NCBI RefSeq assembly: GCF_027172205.1
Contig: NC_070607.1
Span: 19,072,069 to 19,136,068 of the forward strand
Direction: 5' to 3'
Length of the DNA: 64,000 bases
DNA from: Podarcis raffonei
Lineage: Eukaryota > Chordata > Lepidosauria > Squamata > Lacertidae
Made by a program: the position numbers and the translations under genes. Positions 63,752 to 64,000 of this stretch are shown in pieces (positions within the stretch are counted from its first letter, which is position 1; every line of letters starts with the position of its first letter). Under the pieces are notes generated by a model. It worked only from the letters and a program-made list of their open reading frames with translations. It had not been told where the DNA came from and did no database searches.

Positions 63752-64000
63752 CAGGGGTCAGCAAACTTTTTCAGCAGGGGGCCGGTCCACTGTCCCTCAG
63801 ACCTTGTGGGGGGGCCGGACTATATTTGGGGGGGGGGAATGAACGAATTCCTATGCCCCACAAATAATCCAGAGATGCATTTTAAATAAAAGGACACATT
63901 CTACTCATGTAAAAACACACTGATAATCCTGATAATGACTGTCTGTGGGCCGGATTTAGAAGGCTATTGGGCTGGATCCGGCCCCTGGGCCTCAGTTTGC
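63752..64000 (+). mobile_element. hAT MITE, cut by window end
   Basis: Starts CAGGGGTCAGCAAACT after TCTTAGC. It follows the copy at 54209-54460 block by block to 'ggcctcagtttgc' at the window edge. Confidence 0.92.

Noticed and set aside
1-64000. A new multigene defence or biosynthetic system
   Set aside because: No cluster of intact genes exists in the window. Coding signal is limited to two ATP6V1G3 exons, one unidentified eroded frame and mobile-element fragments.

Overview
The window looks like an intergenic-to-genic stretch of a squamate reptile (lizard-type) nuclear genome. The evidence is the repeat content. There are many Sauria SINEs (tRNA head, BovB-like tail ending in CTTTA repeats), 5'-truncated BovB (RTE) LINEs, CR1, L2-type and L1 LINE 3' ends, tRNA-Ile-, tRNA-Lys- and tRNA-Ala-headed SINEs, hAT and TA-target MITEs, and dense microsatellites. 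No prokaryotic gene organisation is present. Nearly every long open frame is a repeat frame or chance.

One host gene is supported: ATP6V1G3 (V-type H+-ATPase peripheral-stalk subunit G, isoform 3), on the minus strand at about 52.86-54.82 kb. Exon 2 (54715-54815) and the terminal coding exon 3 (53327-53500) are both flanked by good splice signals. They join in frame and align without gaps to the human protein as recalled, and a poly(A) signal lies at 52878-52883. Exon 1 (about the first 28 codons) was not found up to 64000 and probably lies further right. In other amniotes this gene sits between NEK7 and PTPRC, so the left 52 kb is probably the NEK7-ATP6V1G3 intergenic region (inference).

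Layout: 0-6.3 kb holds a CR1 fragment, a Sauria SINE, an L2 end with a triplet microsatellite, an LTR-like fossil and simple repeats. 7-20.4 kb is dense in MITEs, three BovB copies, an inverted L1, an hAT transposase remnant and SINEs. 21-30.4 kb holds L2 copies in both orientations and a recurring MITE/L2 composite with nested L1, SINE and MITE insertions. 30.4-40.5 kb has a repeat-poor island, L1 copies, a LINE nested in a MITE, an unidentified eroded reading frame and a solo LTR. 40.5-42.8 kb is repeat-poor. 43-52 kb holds SINEs, a head-to-head SINE pair, a 60-bp-arm palindrome and CR1. 52.8-54.8 kb is ATP6V1G3. 55-64 kb is its upstream intron or flank with MITEs, a long hairpin and a LINE RT fragment.

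I did not see a new multigene system. The most unusual signals are structural: two long hairpins (47.6 kb and 60.4 kb), the recurrent MITE-L2-MITE composite, a BovB copy with an apparent template switch, a 5'-inverted L1 with perfect target-site duplications, and the unidentified frame near 33.7-34.2 kb. Repeat names rest on recognised termini, tails, duplications and coding motifs read by eye; no database search was run.
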